A stretch of DNA of 64,000 bases. It comes from Terriglobia bacterium. GTDB lineage: Bacteria > Acidobacteriota > UBA6911. Of this stretch, positions 45,523 to 54,791 are shown piece after piece. Both the position numbers and the translations under genes were made by a program. Numbering within the stretch: position 1 is the stretch's first letter; each line of letters starts with the position of its first letter. The stretch covers positions 16,244-80,243 of the forward strand of contig JAIQGI010000027.1 in NCBI GenBank assembly GCA_020072565.1, in the 5' to 3' direction. The notes beneath the pieces are model-generated. The model worked only from the letters and a program-made list of their open reading frames with translations, made no database searches and was not told where the DNA came from.

Positions 45523-48027
45523 ATGAAACACATCGCTTCCATCGTAGCCTCCAATCAGATTCCATCTCTTTTCCACGAGTTGTTTTCCGGCCTCTGGGAC
45601 CGGCAAGGCTGCAGGAGCCTGACACTCCTCTTGCTTGTCTCGGCTCTTTCGTTGCCTGGAGCTGCGGCGCCTCAAGGCTCAGGCCGGATCGAGGGAACTG
45701 TCAAAAACGCCAGGGGTGGGCCCGTGGCGCAAGCCATTGTGAGCGTGGCGGGACCGACCAACCGTTCGGAGATGTCGGACGAGGAGGGCCGCTACGTCGT
45801 TTCCGGGCTGGCAGCCGGGGTTTATGCGCTCACGGTTGTGCGGCCGGGTTTTGTTTCCAACAAGCAGACAGACGTCCAAGTGAAACCAGATGCCTCCGTC
45901 GATGTCTCCTTCACGCTGGCGAACGCGCCCAGCGAGACGGTAGTTGTCACCGCATCTCGCATCGATGCGGACCTGCAGAGCGCGCCGGCCGCCGTGAGTG
46001 TCGTGAGGGCCGAAACGATTGCCGCAGCTGCGGCCTCGAACATAGGTGACCTTCTGCGGACGGTTCCGGGTCTCAACGTGGTGCAGACTTCGGCGCGCGA
46101 GGTCAACCTCGCAAGCCGCCAGGCGAGTCCGACTCTTACTAACTCCCAAATTGCGCTCATCGACGGGCGGACCATCTACTCCGACTTTTATGATGTCATC
46201 TTCTGGGACCTGATCCCCGTGAATACCAGCGACATTAAGCAGATCGAGGTGGTTCGCGGTCCCGTTTCGGCGGTGTGGGGCGCGAATGCCGCCACCGGCG
46301 CTGTGAACATTATCACCAAGTCGCCGCGCGAAGCACCGGGCCTGACTCTGACGCTGACAGGCGGCGGCTTCAGCCGCGATGCGGGAAGCACCGCAGGGGC
46401 AGGCGCCGGCGGCTTCGGGGGTGCAAGTGCCACCTTTGCGCAGACGATCAACAAACGTTGGTCGTACCGGGTTTCAACCGGCTACAGCTACTCGGATGCC
46501 TATCCACGTCCGAGCGGACAGGTCCCGATTTCGAGGAGCCCGGTTGATCCCTCGGTGGTTGTGGGCGGCGGTTCCTATGACAGTGTGGCCTATCTGAACT
46601 CAGGAACGAAACAGCCCAAATTCGACCTTCGGATCGATCAGGAGATCGGGACCTCGGGACAGGTCAGCTACGAAGGTGGTATCGCCGGTTCCCAGGGGAT
46701 TATCCAGACCACAATTGGCCCTTTCAAGATGCAGCTGGGCAGCTATCTCGGCTATGGTCGTGTCGGATACGAGAATGGCAGGGTCCACCTCTCTGTCTTC
46801 GCGAACCTGCTTAATGGAGAAGCGCCGAACCTCTTGACCCGGGCTGCCGACGGAAACGTGCTCCGGATCCACTTCAAGACGGGTACCTACGACATTTCCG
46901 GCGGCTATACCCAGCTGGTCTCAAGCCGCCACCTTCTCAACTATGGAATGAACTTCCGCTACAACACCTTCGACATCTCGCTGGCTCCGAACGCGAAGGA
47001 CAGGAGTGAAATCGGGGGCTATTTCGAAGATGAGATCATTTTCGGCAAGCTGCGACTGCCCCTCGGCTTCCGCCTCGACAGATTCTCGAGTGTTTCCCAG
47101 CCCATCTTCTCGCCTCGCGCTGCCATCGTGTTCAAACCCGTAGACCGCCACGCCTTCCGGTTTTCGTTCAACAGAGCACACCGCTCGCCGTCCGCGATCG
47201 ACAACTACCTTGACATCTCCATCATCGGCGGCTACCTGCCCCTAGCTATGATAAATCCGGCCTTCGGCAACCAGCAGTTTCCTGTTGTGACCCGCAGCTA
47301 CGGCAACTCCAAACTCAAAACCGAGTCCCTGACTGGATGGGAGATCGGATACACGGGCGCACTATCAAGCCATACCAACGTAGGTCTGGCCATCTACCTG
47401 AACGATTCCAACCATGTCATTAACAATCTTATGAGCCCGGCTGCGCTCATCGCCGCAGGTGTTCAGCCCTTCTATACATCACAGAATCCGCCGCCCGGAT
47501 GGCCGTTGCCCCCTCAGATTCTCGACCTGCTGGCCCAGCAGGGTGTCTTTATCCCGGCCAATGTCCAGACGCTCAATTACGGGAAGGTGCGCAACAAGGG
47601 ATTTGAGGCCTCGATCGATCAATCTCTGGGTTCCGCATTGAATGCTTTCGCCAATTACTCGTTCCAGGCGATACCGGAAACCCGTTCGCCATTGGACGAT
47701 CCTTTCGTTTATCCCGCCGGTTCGCTGCCGGTGCCCCCCCGCGACAGGTTCAACGTCGGCGTAAATCTGAACGCCAAACGCTATCTCGGGAGTTTATCGG
47801 TTAACTATGCCGGCAAGGCCTTTTGGACGGATACCAGCAACATGACCTTTTACGGTTTTACCAACTCTTACACGACGGTAAATTGCAGCTTCGGTGTCCG
47901 TTGGTCCGAGGGCAAGGTCATGACATCGCTGAAAGCCATAAATCTCCTGAACGACAACGTCCAGCAGCACATCTTCGGCGACATTCTGAAAAGGAGAATC
48001 TTCGGAGAGATCCAGTTCGGCTTCTGA
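45523..48027 (+). CDS. TonB-dependent receptor with N-terminal carboxypeptidase-regulatory domain
   Basis: 834 residues. An outer-membrane active transporter. After a long N-terminal signal region (helix LTLLLLVSALSLPGAAA) comes a beta-sandwich (GRIEGTVKNARGGPVAQAIV), then the plug domain (SNIGDLLRTVPGLNVVQT; IKQIEVVRGPVSAVWGANAA; GAVNIITKSP) and the 22-strand barrel, ending in a terminal aromatic (GEIQFGF). The plug resembles BtuB/siderophore-type receptors; substrate is unknown. AAAGGAGCAG precedes the ATG. It has no TonB/ExbBD genes beside it. Confidence 0.93.
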   Translation: MKHIASIVASNQIPSLFHELFSGLWDRQGCRSLTLLLLVSALSLPGAAAPQGSGRIEGTVKNARGGPVAQAIVSVAGPTNRSEMSDEEGRYVVSGLAAGVYALTVVRPGFVSNKQTDVQVKPDASVDVSFTLANAPSETVVVTASRIDADLQSAPAAVSVVRAETIAAAAASNIGDLLRTVPGLNVVQTSAREVNLASRQASPTLTNSQIALIDGRTIYSDFYDVIFWDLIPVNTSDIKQIEVVRGPVSAVWGANAATGAVNIITKSPREAPGLTLTLTGGGFSRDAGSTAGAGAGGFGGASATFAQTINKRWSYRVSTGYSYSDAYPRPSGQVPISRSPVDPSVVVGGGSYDSVAYLNSGTKQPKFDLRIDQEIGTSGQVSYEGGIAGSQGIIQTTIGPFKMQLGSYLGYGRVGYENGRVHLSVFANLLNGEAPNLLTRAADGNVLRIHFKTGTYDISGGYTQLVSSRHLLNYGMNFRYNTFDISLAPNAKDRSEIGGYFEDEIIFGKLRLPLGFRLDRFSSVSQPIFSPRAAIVFKPVDRHAFRFSFNRAHRSPSAIDNYLDISIIGGYLPLAMINPAFGNQQFPVVTRSYGNSKLKTESLTGWEIGYTGALSSHTNVGLAIYLNDSNHVINNLMSPAALIAAGVQPFYTSQNPPPGWPLPPQILDLLAQQGVFIPANVQTLNYGKVRNKGFEASIDQSLGSALNAFANYSFQAIPETRSPLDDPFVYPAGSLPVPPRDRFNVGVNLNAKRYLGSLSVNYAGKAFWTDTSNMTFYGFTNSYTTVNCSFGVRWSEGKVMTSLKAINLLNDNVQQHIFGDILKRRIFGEIQFGF

Positions 48028-48376
48028 GCCGCCGCAGGCCTTCTCTGATCCTTGAGTCTGTGTCTCTTCGCAGCTGTGCGGAGCGTTCTGGGTCTAACCA
48101 TTCACACGAAGATGCAAAGATGCAAGGGGCCGAAATGCCAGTTTCCTGGCGCCGCCCCGCGCGGGTCACCGGTTGCGGCTCCCATATTTCCCCAGATCCC
48201 GCACTCCCCGAGTAACTCCTGTCTTTTGTGTTTTTGCAGCTGTTACCGTGGCTTCTGTGCGTTCCCCCCGTTTGAAACAGTTGAAACAATGCATTGACCC
48301 CGGTCATCAATTAAAGGGTATTGGTGTAGGAGGATGATCCGGCGGCTCAAGGTCCGCCATAGGAAGGAGGATTTCA
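48028..48376. other. Gap with dispersed-repeat remnants
   Basis: 349 bases, no gene. It includes ACGAAGATGCAAAGATGCAAGG near 48106 and TGTGTTTTTGCAGC with GGCTTCTGTGCG near 48230, which look like degraded copies of common intergenic repeats. An ATAGGAAGGAGG site at the right end serves the YtxH gene. Confidence 0.45.
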
Positions 48377-48697
48377 ATGGAAGTCAGGAATGGAAGAATG
48401 AGCACGCTCGGCTCGATCGCAGTCGGTGGGCTCCTCGGAGCCGGGATTGCTCTCCTGTTTGCTCCGCAATCCGGTAAACGGACACGCCGGGATCTTCGCC
48501 ATTTCGGAAAGAAGGTCCTGAACAAATCGGAAGCCATTGGTATGGATCTGTGCCACTCGGTCGACAACCTGGTCAATGGAGTTTCGGAGAAGGTATACGA
48601 TGGAGTGGAGCGCAGCCTGGATTGGACGAAGAGGGCCACCAGGGACGTGCAGTGCGCCGTCGGGTCCGGGATTCACAGGATCCGGCGCGCTTCCTAA
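48377..48697 (+). CDS. YtxH domain protein
   Basis: 106 residues. The N-terminal glycine-rich membrane helix IAVGGLLGAGIALLFAPQSG followed by KRTRRDLR is the YtxH signature; the rest is a charged amphipathic helix. Such proteins are linked to envelope stress and are often short. A strong GGAAGGAGG lies eight bases before the ATG. It is convergent with the thiolase gene, with a palindrome between them. Confidence 0.88.
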   Translation: MEVRNGRMSTLGSIAVGGLLGAGIALLFAPQSGKRTRRDLRHFGKKVLNKSEAIGMDLCHSVDNLVNGVSEKVYDGVERSLDWTKRATRDVQCAVGSGIHRIRRAS

Positions 48698-48702
48698 GCA
48701 GA

Positions 48703-48748
48703 GAGACCGCAGATGAACATTGCGCTTCGCATGTTCATCTGCGGTCTC
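48703..48748. repeat. Near-perfect 21-base-pair palindrome (ACCGCAGATGAAC family)
   Basis: GAGACCGCAGATGAACAT is mirrored by ATGTTCATCTGCGGTCTC with a bulged T and a short loop. It starts five bases after the YtxH stop and ends 52 bases before the thiolase stop, so it is well placed as a two-way terminator. The core is shared with the element at 16271. Confidence 0.7.
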
Positions 48749-48799
48749 ATGTTTTGGGGCATGATTCCGGCAATGCCACCGGACACATTGGCGGCCTCG

Positions 48800-49978
48800 C
48801 TAGAGCGCCTCAATCAGCATTGCCGTTGCTTCGCCACCTCCGATGCAGGGCGTCGCCAGGGCGTATCTCCCTCCCCTGCGGCGCAACTCGTGAAGCGCCG
48901 TCAAGATCAGGCGGGCGCCGGTCATGCCGATCGGGTGCCCCAAAGCAACGGCTCCCCCGTTGACGTTGAGTTTATCGCGGGGTATTCCCACCTTATCGGC
49001 GGTAACCATCGCCACTACCGAGAATGCCTCGTTGACTTCGAACAGATCGACGTCTCCGACATTGATGTGATTCGTCGCCAGCAGCTTTTGCACCGCAAAG
49101 ACCGGTGCCGTTGTGAACCATTGCGGGTCTTGAGCGTAGGTGGCGTACGCGACAATGCGTGCTAGAGGCTTGAGCCGGCGCTTTTCCGCCTCCGAGCGGC
49201 TCGCCAGTACCAGTGCTGCCGCGCCGTCGTCGATGGAACTGGCGTTGCCCGCTGTGGTTACACCGTCCTTGCCGAAGGCCGGTCGCAGGCTGGCGAGCTT
49301 TTCCGGATTGCCTTTAGCGGGCTCTTCATCCAGATGGACGAGAACCGATTCGCCTTTACGCTGAGGGACGGCGACCGGAACAATCTCCTCGTTGAAGCGT
49401 CCTCCCTTTTGTGCGGCGAGTGCCCGCCGGTAGCTCTCGGCGGCGTAATCATCGATTTGCGCGCGCGTATAGTTGCACTCCCGCGCGCACAGATCGCCGC
49501 AGTTTCCCATATGCACATTGTTATAGGGATCCCAGAGACCATCGTAGATCATGGTGTCAAGGACGGCGCCGTGCCCCATGCGGAATCCCGTGCGGGCCTT
49601 ATCCATCGCATACGGAGCATTGCTCATGGACTCCATGCCGCCGGCGACCACAATGCGGGATTCTCCGAGCCGAAGCGACTGCGCAGCCAGCATGACTGAC
49701 TTCATGCCGGAGCCGCAGACCTTGTTGATGGTCATACAGGGGACGCTGTTAGGGAGACCGCCGTACAGGGCTGCCTGCCGCGCGGGTGCCTGTCCCATGC
49801 CGCCGGTCAGCACGCAGCCCATGATGACTTCGTCTACTTCGGCCGGCTCGACGCCGGCTCGTTTTACGGCTTCTTTGATTGTGATCGCTCCAAGTTGTGG
49901 GGCGCTGAGAGATGAGAGAGAACCCAGGAAAGCACCTATAGGCGTCCTGACGCCGGAGAGAATGACTGCGTCTTCCAT
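48800..49978 (-). CDS. Acetyl-CoA acetyltransferase (thiolase)
   Basis: 392 residues, normal for the family. It condenses or cleaves acyl-CoAs; biosynthetic-type acetoacetyl-CoA thiolase is most likely. The acyl-accepting Cys is in NKVCGSGMKSV, the base Cys in TPCIGGGEATAM, and His in GHPIGMTGAR; NEAFSVVA is the substrate pocket. No HMG-CoA synthase, PHB or fatty-acid genes are adjacent. An AGCGGGC stretch precedes the ATG. Confidence 0.95.
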   Translation of the reverse strand: MEDAVILSGVRTPIGAFLGSLSSLSAPQLGAITIKEAVKRAGVEPAEVDEVIMGCVLTGGMGQAPARQAALYGGLPNSVPCMTINKVCGSGMKSVMLAAQSLRLGESRIVVAGGMESMSNAPYAMDKARTGFRMGHGAVLDTMIYDGLWDPYNNVHMGNCGDLCARECNYTRAQIDDYAAESYRRALAAQKGGRFNEEIVPVAVPQRKGESVLVHLDEEPAKGNPEKLASLRPAFGKDGVTTAGNASSIDDGAAALVLASRSEAEKRRLKPLARIVAYATYAQDPQWFTTAPVFAVQKLLATNHINVGDVDLFEVNEAFSVVAMVTADKVGIPRDKLNVNGGAVALGHPIGMTGARLILTALHELRRRGGRYALATPCIGGGEATAMLIEAL

Positions 49979-50131
49979 TTTGCCCGCTCCTTGTCGTGTT
50001 GATTTAGGTCGAAACCGGTGTATTCGGGACCATTATACCCGAGGAAATCTGGTGACAGGCTACTCCATCGTCAATCTCGGCGGTGAATCAGCGCTCCGAG
50101 GAGTGAGCTCAAGGGCTGAGCGAGTTGCCTG

Positions 50132-50890
50132 TTATCGACTCAGCTTGATCCATTGCAGTGCTTCGAGAATTTTCCGGTCCAGTTCGTCCCGGTTGTCGCT
50201 GAATCGATGGTTTGCAGCCTCGATTACCCACATTTTCTTGGGTTCGCCCGCGCGGGCGAACATGGCCTTGGCCTGTTCCAGAGGCAGAAATTCATCGTGT
50301 GTGGAGTGGATTTCCGCCAGCGGGATCGGGCTTGCCTTCTGGATGATATCCTCCACCATAAAGCTCGGCTCATTGGGTGCTTTTTTGGTGATCCAGATAA
50401 TAGCGTCCTGCCATTTCCAGCCCAACTCGTTCTGGTCCGGCAAGCCAAGGCCCAGAATTCCCTGAACGGCCGATTTGACTTCCGGCTCGGTGACGGCGAG
50501 CACGGAAAGACCGGCACCCTCGGACACCCCGGCCAGAACGGGCTTGACAGCACTTTTCTGTCGGATCCAATCGACAAGCGCTCTATAGTCGCGGGGGACG
50601 TCACGCGGATCCAGAGTGGCGTCCCTGGTAGTGAAGCCGGTCAAATAGGCCTTGCTGTCAAAGCCGATGACGTAGTAACCACGCCCTGCGAGAAACTCCG
50701 CCACGTGCACAACCAAACCGGCCCAGCCCAAATCACCGCTGGAGAGGACGACCGGATCGCCGCTGCTTGACCCGTACAGATGAAGCTGTTGGCTCTTCCC
50801 TCGGATATTGAAGACGCTCGTGCTCTGGAGAGAGCTTCCCCATACAGGGTGGATCAACAGCAGAACCAAGGCGCAGAGTACGCGTTGCAA
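50132..50890 (-). CDS. VirJ/AcvB-like alpha/beta hydrolase (likely aminoacyl-phospholipid hydrolase)
   Basis: 252 residues from a TTG with AGGAGGTGAGGA upstream; the first 18 residues (QRVLCALVLLLIHPVWG) are a signal peptide. The hydrolase shows LAGVSEGAGL with the nucleophile Ser, Asp in HSTHDEFLPL and His in EAANHRFSDN. It resembles the VirJ domain of AcvB, the periplasmic lysyl-phosphatidylglycerol hydrolase paired with LpiA in Agrobacterium. It starts three bases after the DedA-MprF stop, so the two are co-translated, and it may remove the lipid modification made by its partner. Confidence 0.82.
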   Translation of the reverse strand: MQRVLCALVLLLIHPVWGSSLQSTSVFNIRGKSQQLHLYGSSSGDPVVLSSGDLGWAGLVVHVAEFLAGRGYYVIGFDSKAYLTGFTTRDATLDPRDVPRDYRALVDWIRQKSAVKPVLAGVSEGAGLSVLAVTEPEVKSAVQGILGLGLPDQNELGWKWQDAIIWITKKAPNEPSFMVEDIIQKASPIPLAEIHSTHDEFLPLEQAKAMFARAGEPKKMWVIEAANHRFSDNRDELDRKILEALQWIKLSR

Positions 50891-50893
50891 TCC

Positions 50894-53101
50894 TCACCTC
50901 CTGAAGAGAATCTGAAGCACGCCCCCGCCGCTATGCACGCTGGTCAGAGCGTAAGCTACCTGGGGCAGGTCGGCGCCTTTCGGATAGACCAGGTACCTCC
51001 CTTCCCAACGGGGCGCGAACTTCTTCTTGAATTGGAACAGGTTCTTGTATCCGTAAAACGCATTCATGTTCTCGAACAACAAGGCTACGCCGCGTTCCAG
51101 GGGACCGCGCGGGCCGGTGACGTTTGCCAGTGGAGCATTGGCCAGGCTGGCCTCGGCGAAGCCGGCCGCCTGCAATTGCACCAGCGACTGGGCCAGGAGA
51201 AAATCCATGGTGCCGGCGACGGCATCCTTGCGTTTTCTCATCAGATCCAGCACGACAGCTGCGCCGTTGCGGTAGGGCAGCCAGGAGCAAAAGGCCTGCA
51301 GTTCGTCGCCGACGGATGCGAGAAATACGGGCATCTTTTCCAGGGCTTCGAGCGAGAAGCGGCCCAGCGTGAAGCCGAGTTCGCCGAGGTGTTTCTCCGA
51401 CAACCACTCTTCTGAAACCTCTTCGAGCTTCTCATCGATTGCCCGATCCGCCTGCATCTTCCGGTCATAGCGGCTCACACTCAAGCCGGACTTGACCGCT
51501 TTGTTTACCATGGCGCGCAGATTTGCCCGCTTGTTTCCAGTCAGGCTGAATTCCTTGAGGTCAATTAGGGCTTCCTCAGCCATTTTCAAAGAGTGCATGC
51601 CGAGACCATGGTAAAGGGGGAGGCGCACCTCCGCCACCTCATAAAAGCAAGGGGTCCAGCCGCGCCTGCGGCAAAATCCCACGTACTCCAGGATGCTTTG
51701 TTTAAAAAGCTTGTCGGGAGCCATCGGGTCCCCGCAAGTTAAGGCAACCGACCCGCGACTGGCGTAAGCGACCAAGCCGCGGCCCCCGGCGACGAGCAGG
51801 TGGTGCTTGTCACTCTGCATGGCAAAGGCCGAGAGTGAGTGCCGGCTTTGGGTCGCGAAGATCCGCTCGATTTCGGTGCGCGGCGCTTCCATGCGATCGC
51901 GAAGGATCACGGGTCTCAAGATCAGAGCGAGCAGGTAAAAGCGCGCCAGCCAGCCGGCGATCTGCAGGGACCCGAGGTAGCGGGAGGCAATCTCCGTGAG
52001 CGGATCGAGGTTCGGCTCTGCGATGAGAATGCCCGCGCGGATCGTCTCATTGAAGGGGGTGGCGCCTGGATACCAGTTGAACTGTTGTTGGAAATGATTC
52101 AATCCCGTGTAGCCGTATAGGAACACCGTTGCGGCCATCACAGGAACCATCAGCACAGCCCGCTTCATCGAAAGGGGATCGCTGAGAGCGTAAAAGCGTC
52201 GTCGATTGTAGATCAGATAGGCGAGCAGGAGGCCGGCGATCAGGGAGTGATGGAGATCGAGTCCCCGGGTGATGTGCAAAACCAGAGACATGCTTAATGC
52301 CACAATCGCGATGTACCACGCGAGCTCTTTGCGGCGCGCCAGGTTGCGTGAGACTTGCAACAGGGCGACCCCGGCAAAGAGCATCAGGGGACGGCTCGGC
52401 TGCGTTACCTCCAGCGGGAGCCAGTCTCTCAGCGCCCTCATGCCTGCGGGGTCGCGAGGCAGGATGGCTTCCAGCAGGTTGATCGCGCCCATGACACCGA
52501 TAAGCAGCGGCGCAAAGGTGTGCACATCTGCCGCCTTCAAGTCTTCCACCCACTCGGCGCGGCGCCAATGGCGCGCGAGCAGAACGGCCGCGGCTGCGAC
52601 CAGGAAGCCGAGAAGCGCCCACAGCTCGTATTTCCTGAAGTCGAGGATCAGACTTTCGCCCACCGCGCCGAGATAAAATCCCAGCAGAGCAGTGGGCACG
52701 GCCCAGATCACACCGGCGAACACATTGATCACTGTGAATCGCAGGGGCGGCATGTCGAGCGCCCCGCAGGCAGCCGGTATGATAATCCTGAATCCGAAAG
52801 CATACCGGCTGAAGAGCAGGAGCCAGTTGCCATGTCGCGCCATCAGGCTCACCACCCTCTGATAGCGAGGGTGCTCGCCGAAGCGCTTCTGCAACCATGT
52901 GCGACCACGTGTCCGGGCAAGAACATAATAGATCTGGTCGGCGCCGCAATTGGCGATGATCGCCGTCACCATGACCAGCGGCAGGCTGAACAGGATGCCG
53001 CGGTGCGCAAGATAGGAGGCGGCCAGAAGGAAGAATTCCCCCTCTACCGCCACTCCGAGCAGTAAGACTGCATAACCGTATTTGACCAGCAATGCTTCCA
53101 T
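50894..53101 (-). CDS. DedA-MprF fusion: lipid aminoacyl-transferase with DedA-type membrane domain
   Basis: 735 residues. Residues 1-170 are a DedA/SNARE-associated domain (YAVLLLGVAVEGEFFLLAAS; FSRYAFGFRIIIPAACGAL; NVFAGVIWAVPTALLGFYLG). A second membrane region of about six helices follows. Residues about 420-720 are the MprF C-terminal synthase (DUF2156): YASRGSVALTCGDPMAP, FYEVAEVRLPLYHGLGM, EEALIDLKEFSLTGNKRANL and SWLPYRNGAAVVLDLMR. MprF transfers Lys or Ala from tRNA to phosphatidylglycerol and flips the product. Here a DedA domain takes the place at the N-terminus, possibly as the scramblase. The VirJ-like gene follows at three bases. Exact aminoacyl group is unknown. Confidence 0.86.
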   Translation of the reverse strand: MEALLVKYGYAVLLLGVAVEGEFFLLAASYLAHRGILFSLPLVMVTAIIANCGADQIYYVLARTRGRTWLQKRFGEHPRYQRVVSLMARHGNWLLLFSRYAFGFRIIIPAACGALDMPPLRFTVINVFAGVIWAVPTALLGFYLGAVGESLILDFRKYELWALLGFLVAAAAVLLARHWRRAEWVEDLKAADVHTFAPLLIGVMGAINLLEAILPRDPAGMRALRDWLPLEVTQPSRPLMLFAGVALLQVSRNLARRKELAWYIAIVALSMSLVLHITRGLDLHHSLIAGLLLAYLIYNRRRFYALSDPLSMKRAVLMVPVMAATVFLYGYTGLNHFQQQFNWYPGATPFNETIRAGILIAEPNLDPLTEIASRYLGSLQIAGWLARFYLLALILRPVILRDRMEAPRTEIERIFATQSRHSLSAFAMQSDKHHLLVAGGRGLVAYASRGSVALTCGDPMAPDKLFKQSILEYVGFCRRRGWTPCFYEVAEVRLPLYHGLGMHSLKMAEEALIDLKEFSLTGNKRANLRAMVNKAVKSGLSVSRYDRKMQADRAIDEKLEEVSEEWLSEKHLGELGFTLGRFSLEALEKMPVFLASVGDELQAFCSWLPYRNGAAVVLDLMRKRKDAVAGTMDFLLAQSLVQLQAAGFAEASLANAPLANVTGPRGPLERGVALLFENMNAFYGYKNLFQFKKKFAPRWEGRYLVYPKGADLPQVAYALTSVHSGGGVLQILFRR

Positions 53102-53221
53102 AGGAATTCAACGACAATAATTGAACGACAGGCTGTGCGCAGATTTCGATCCTATCATAGAACCATCAGTTTCAGGTAGGTGGGGTCCAAGCTCAGGAGG
53201 AGTGAGTGGCGATTGCAGAGC

Positions 53222-53273
53222 CACAGATGCACGCAAATGAATGAGGTTCTGTCATTTGCGCTGGTGATTTGTG
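53222..53273. repeat. Imperfect palindrome of the GCAAATGA / TCATTTGC type
   Basis: CACAGATGCACGCAAATGA is mirrored by TCATTTGCGCTGGTGATTTGTG around a 12-base loop, in the 275-base gap between the Nudix and DedA-MprF genes. Its CAGATG-CACGC-AATGA spacing resembles the elements at 16271 and 48706. Confidence 0.5.
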
Positions 53274-53376
53274 CTGTCGCGGAACAACGTTATTCTTTAA
53301 TGCGCCCACGCTTTCTGCAGTCTGGCTTAAATCCCCGGCTGCGCACGAGCCAGGGGATCGGGGAAAGGGTAGCCTG

Positions 53377-53943
53377 TCAGCGAGGTTCCAGGCGAAGCGT
53401 TTCGAAAAAATCTCTAATGATCCGTGCGGTCAGACCCCAGATTTCATAGGGCTCGTACCGATAAAAACAGACATTCCTCATTTTCCCTGAGCGCAGCATC
53501 CTCTTCATACGCAAACGGCCGGGATCCTCAAAAACAGCGAACGGCACCTGGAGTACTTCGGCCACTTCAGTATGCTGCGGAACCGTGGTGAATGCTCCTC
53601 CGATATAACCGGGGAACGGCGCGACCAGGTGGTTGGTGATCGAGATGTAGTCATGGAATCGGCCCAGAATTTCAATGCGGCCCCGGTCGATACCCACTTC
53701 CTCGAAAGTTTCGCGCAATGCCGTTTGTTCCAGACTTTCTCCGTCCTGGCGCATCCCCCCGGGAAAAGAGATCTGACCCTTGTGGGTGCTGACCGCTTCC
53801 GTGCGCCGCGTTAGCAGGAAATAGGGTTCGCCGCCGCGCTCAAAGACCAGCATGAGGACGGCAGCCTCCCGCGCATAGCCGGCAGCCAGCCTCTTCGGAT
53901 TCAGTTGAGCGAGCTTTTTGCGGATCTGTTCACGCAGTTCCAT
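53377..53943 (-). CDS. Nudix hydrolase, CoA pyrophosphatase type
   Basis: 188 residues. The Nudix box is complete: GGMRQDGESLEQTALRETF followed by EEVGI. The preceding KGQISFPGG is the extended signature of NudL/CoAse-type enzymes, which hydrolyse CoA and acyl-CoA to phosphopantetheine derivatives. Length and the N-terminal ELREQIRKKL helix fit. It follows the PPK2 gene by 38 bases on the same strand, so the two probably share a transcript. Confidence 0.92.
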   Translation of the reverse strand: MELREQIRKKLAQLNPKRLAAGYAREAAVLMLVFERGGEPYFLLTRRTEAVSTHKGQISFPGGMRQDGESLEQTALRETFEEVGIDRGRIEILGRFHDYISITNHLVAPFPGYIGGAFTTVPQHTEVAEVLQVPFAVFEDPGRLRMKRMLRSGKMRNVCFYRYEPYEIWGLTARIIRDFFETLRLEPR

Positions 53944-53981
53944 GGCAAATAGTAATGGCGGCTGCGAGCCTACGGTACCCT

Positions 53982-54791
53982 TTACTTGAGCTTCACCTTC
54001 GCGACATCCATGCTCGGTGGAGGGAACTTCATGTTCAGCTCTTCAAGCGTTTCCACGAGGATCTGGGAAACGGCCAGATTGCGGAACCACTTCTTGTTGG
54101 CAGGGATGACATGCCAGGGGGCCCAGGGGGTGCTGCAGCGCGTCAACGCATCCTCATAGGCACGGATGTAGTCATCCCAGTAATCCCGTTCCGTGAAATC
54201 CGCCGGCGAGAGCTTCCATTGCCGTGTCGGGTCATCCAACCGCTTCTCGAATCGGGCCTTCTGCTCATCCCTGCTGATGTGGAGGAAGAATTTGAAAATC
54301 CTGACCTGGGATTCGGCCAGCAGCTTTTCGAAGGCGTTAATCTGATCGTAGCGTTCCGACCAGACAGATTTGGGCACCAGATTATGGACCCGCACTACGA
54401 GCACGTCCTCATAGTGCGAGCGGTTGAATATGGCGAATTCTCCCAGCCGTGGAGTGGCCTTGTGGATGCGCCAGAGAAAGTCGTGGGTCGCCTCTTCGGC
54501 CGTGGGAACCTTGAATGGCGTAACGTGGGTTCCCTGCGGATTCAAGCTCGACATCACGTGGCGGATGGTCCCGTCTTTCCCACCCGCATCCATCGCCTGG
54601 ATGACGATAAGCACCGCGTGTTTGCTTTCGGCATAAAGCAGATACTGCAGCTCGGCGAGCCGGGCCATGTTTTTTCCCAGCGCTGTTTCGGCAGCCCCTT
54701 TGTTTTTGATGCCGGGAGTTGCGTTCGGATTCCGATGCACTAGCTTTGCCTTGTGGCCCGGCTCCACAACCAGTTGTGCACTCAGCTTCAT
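53982..54791 (-). CDS. Polyphosphate kinase 2 family protein
   Basis: 269 residues. It transfers phosphate from polyphosphate to a nucleoside mono- or diphosphate. Walker A is IQAMDAGGKDGTIRHV, the lid and Walker B region is FAIFNRSHYEDVLVVRVH. The absence of a second PPK2 module and the length point to a single-domain class, but whether AMP, ADP or GDP is used cannot be read. It heads a two-gene unit with the Nudix hydrolase and is divergent from the dehydrogenase gene. Confidence 0.93.
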   Translation of the reverse strand: MKLSAQLVVEPGHKAKLVHRNPNATPGIKNKGAAETALGKNMARLAELQYLLYAESKHAVLIVIQAMDAGGKDGTIRHVMSSLNPQGTHVTPFKVPTAEEATHDFLWRIHKATPRLGEFAIFNRSHYEDVLVVRVHNLVPKSVWSERYDQINAFEKLLAESQVRIFKFFLHISRDEQKARFEKRLDDPTRQWKLSPADFTERDYWDDYIRAYEDALTRCSTPWAPWHVIPANKKWFRNLAVSQILVETLEELNMKFPPPSMDVAKVKLK

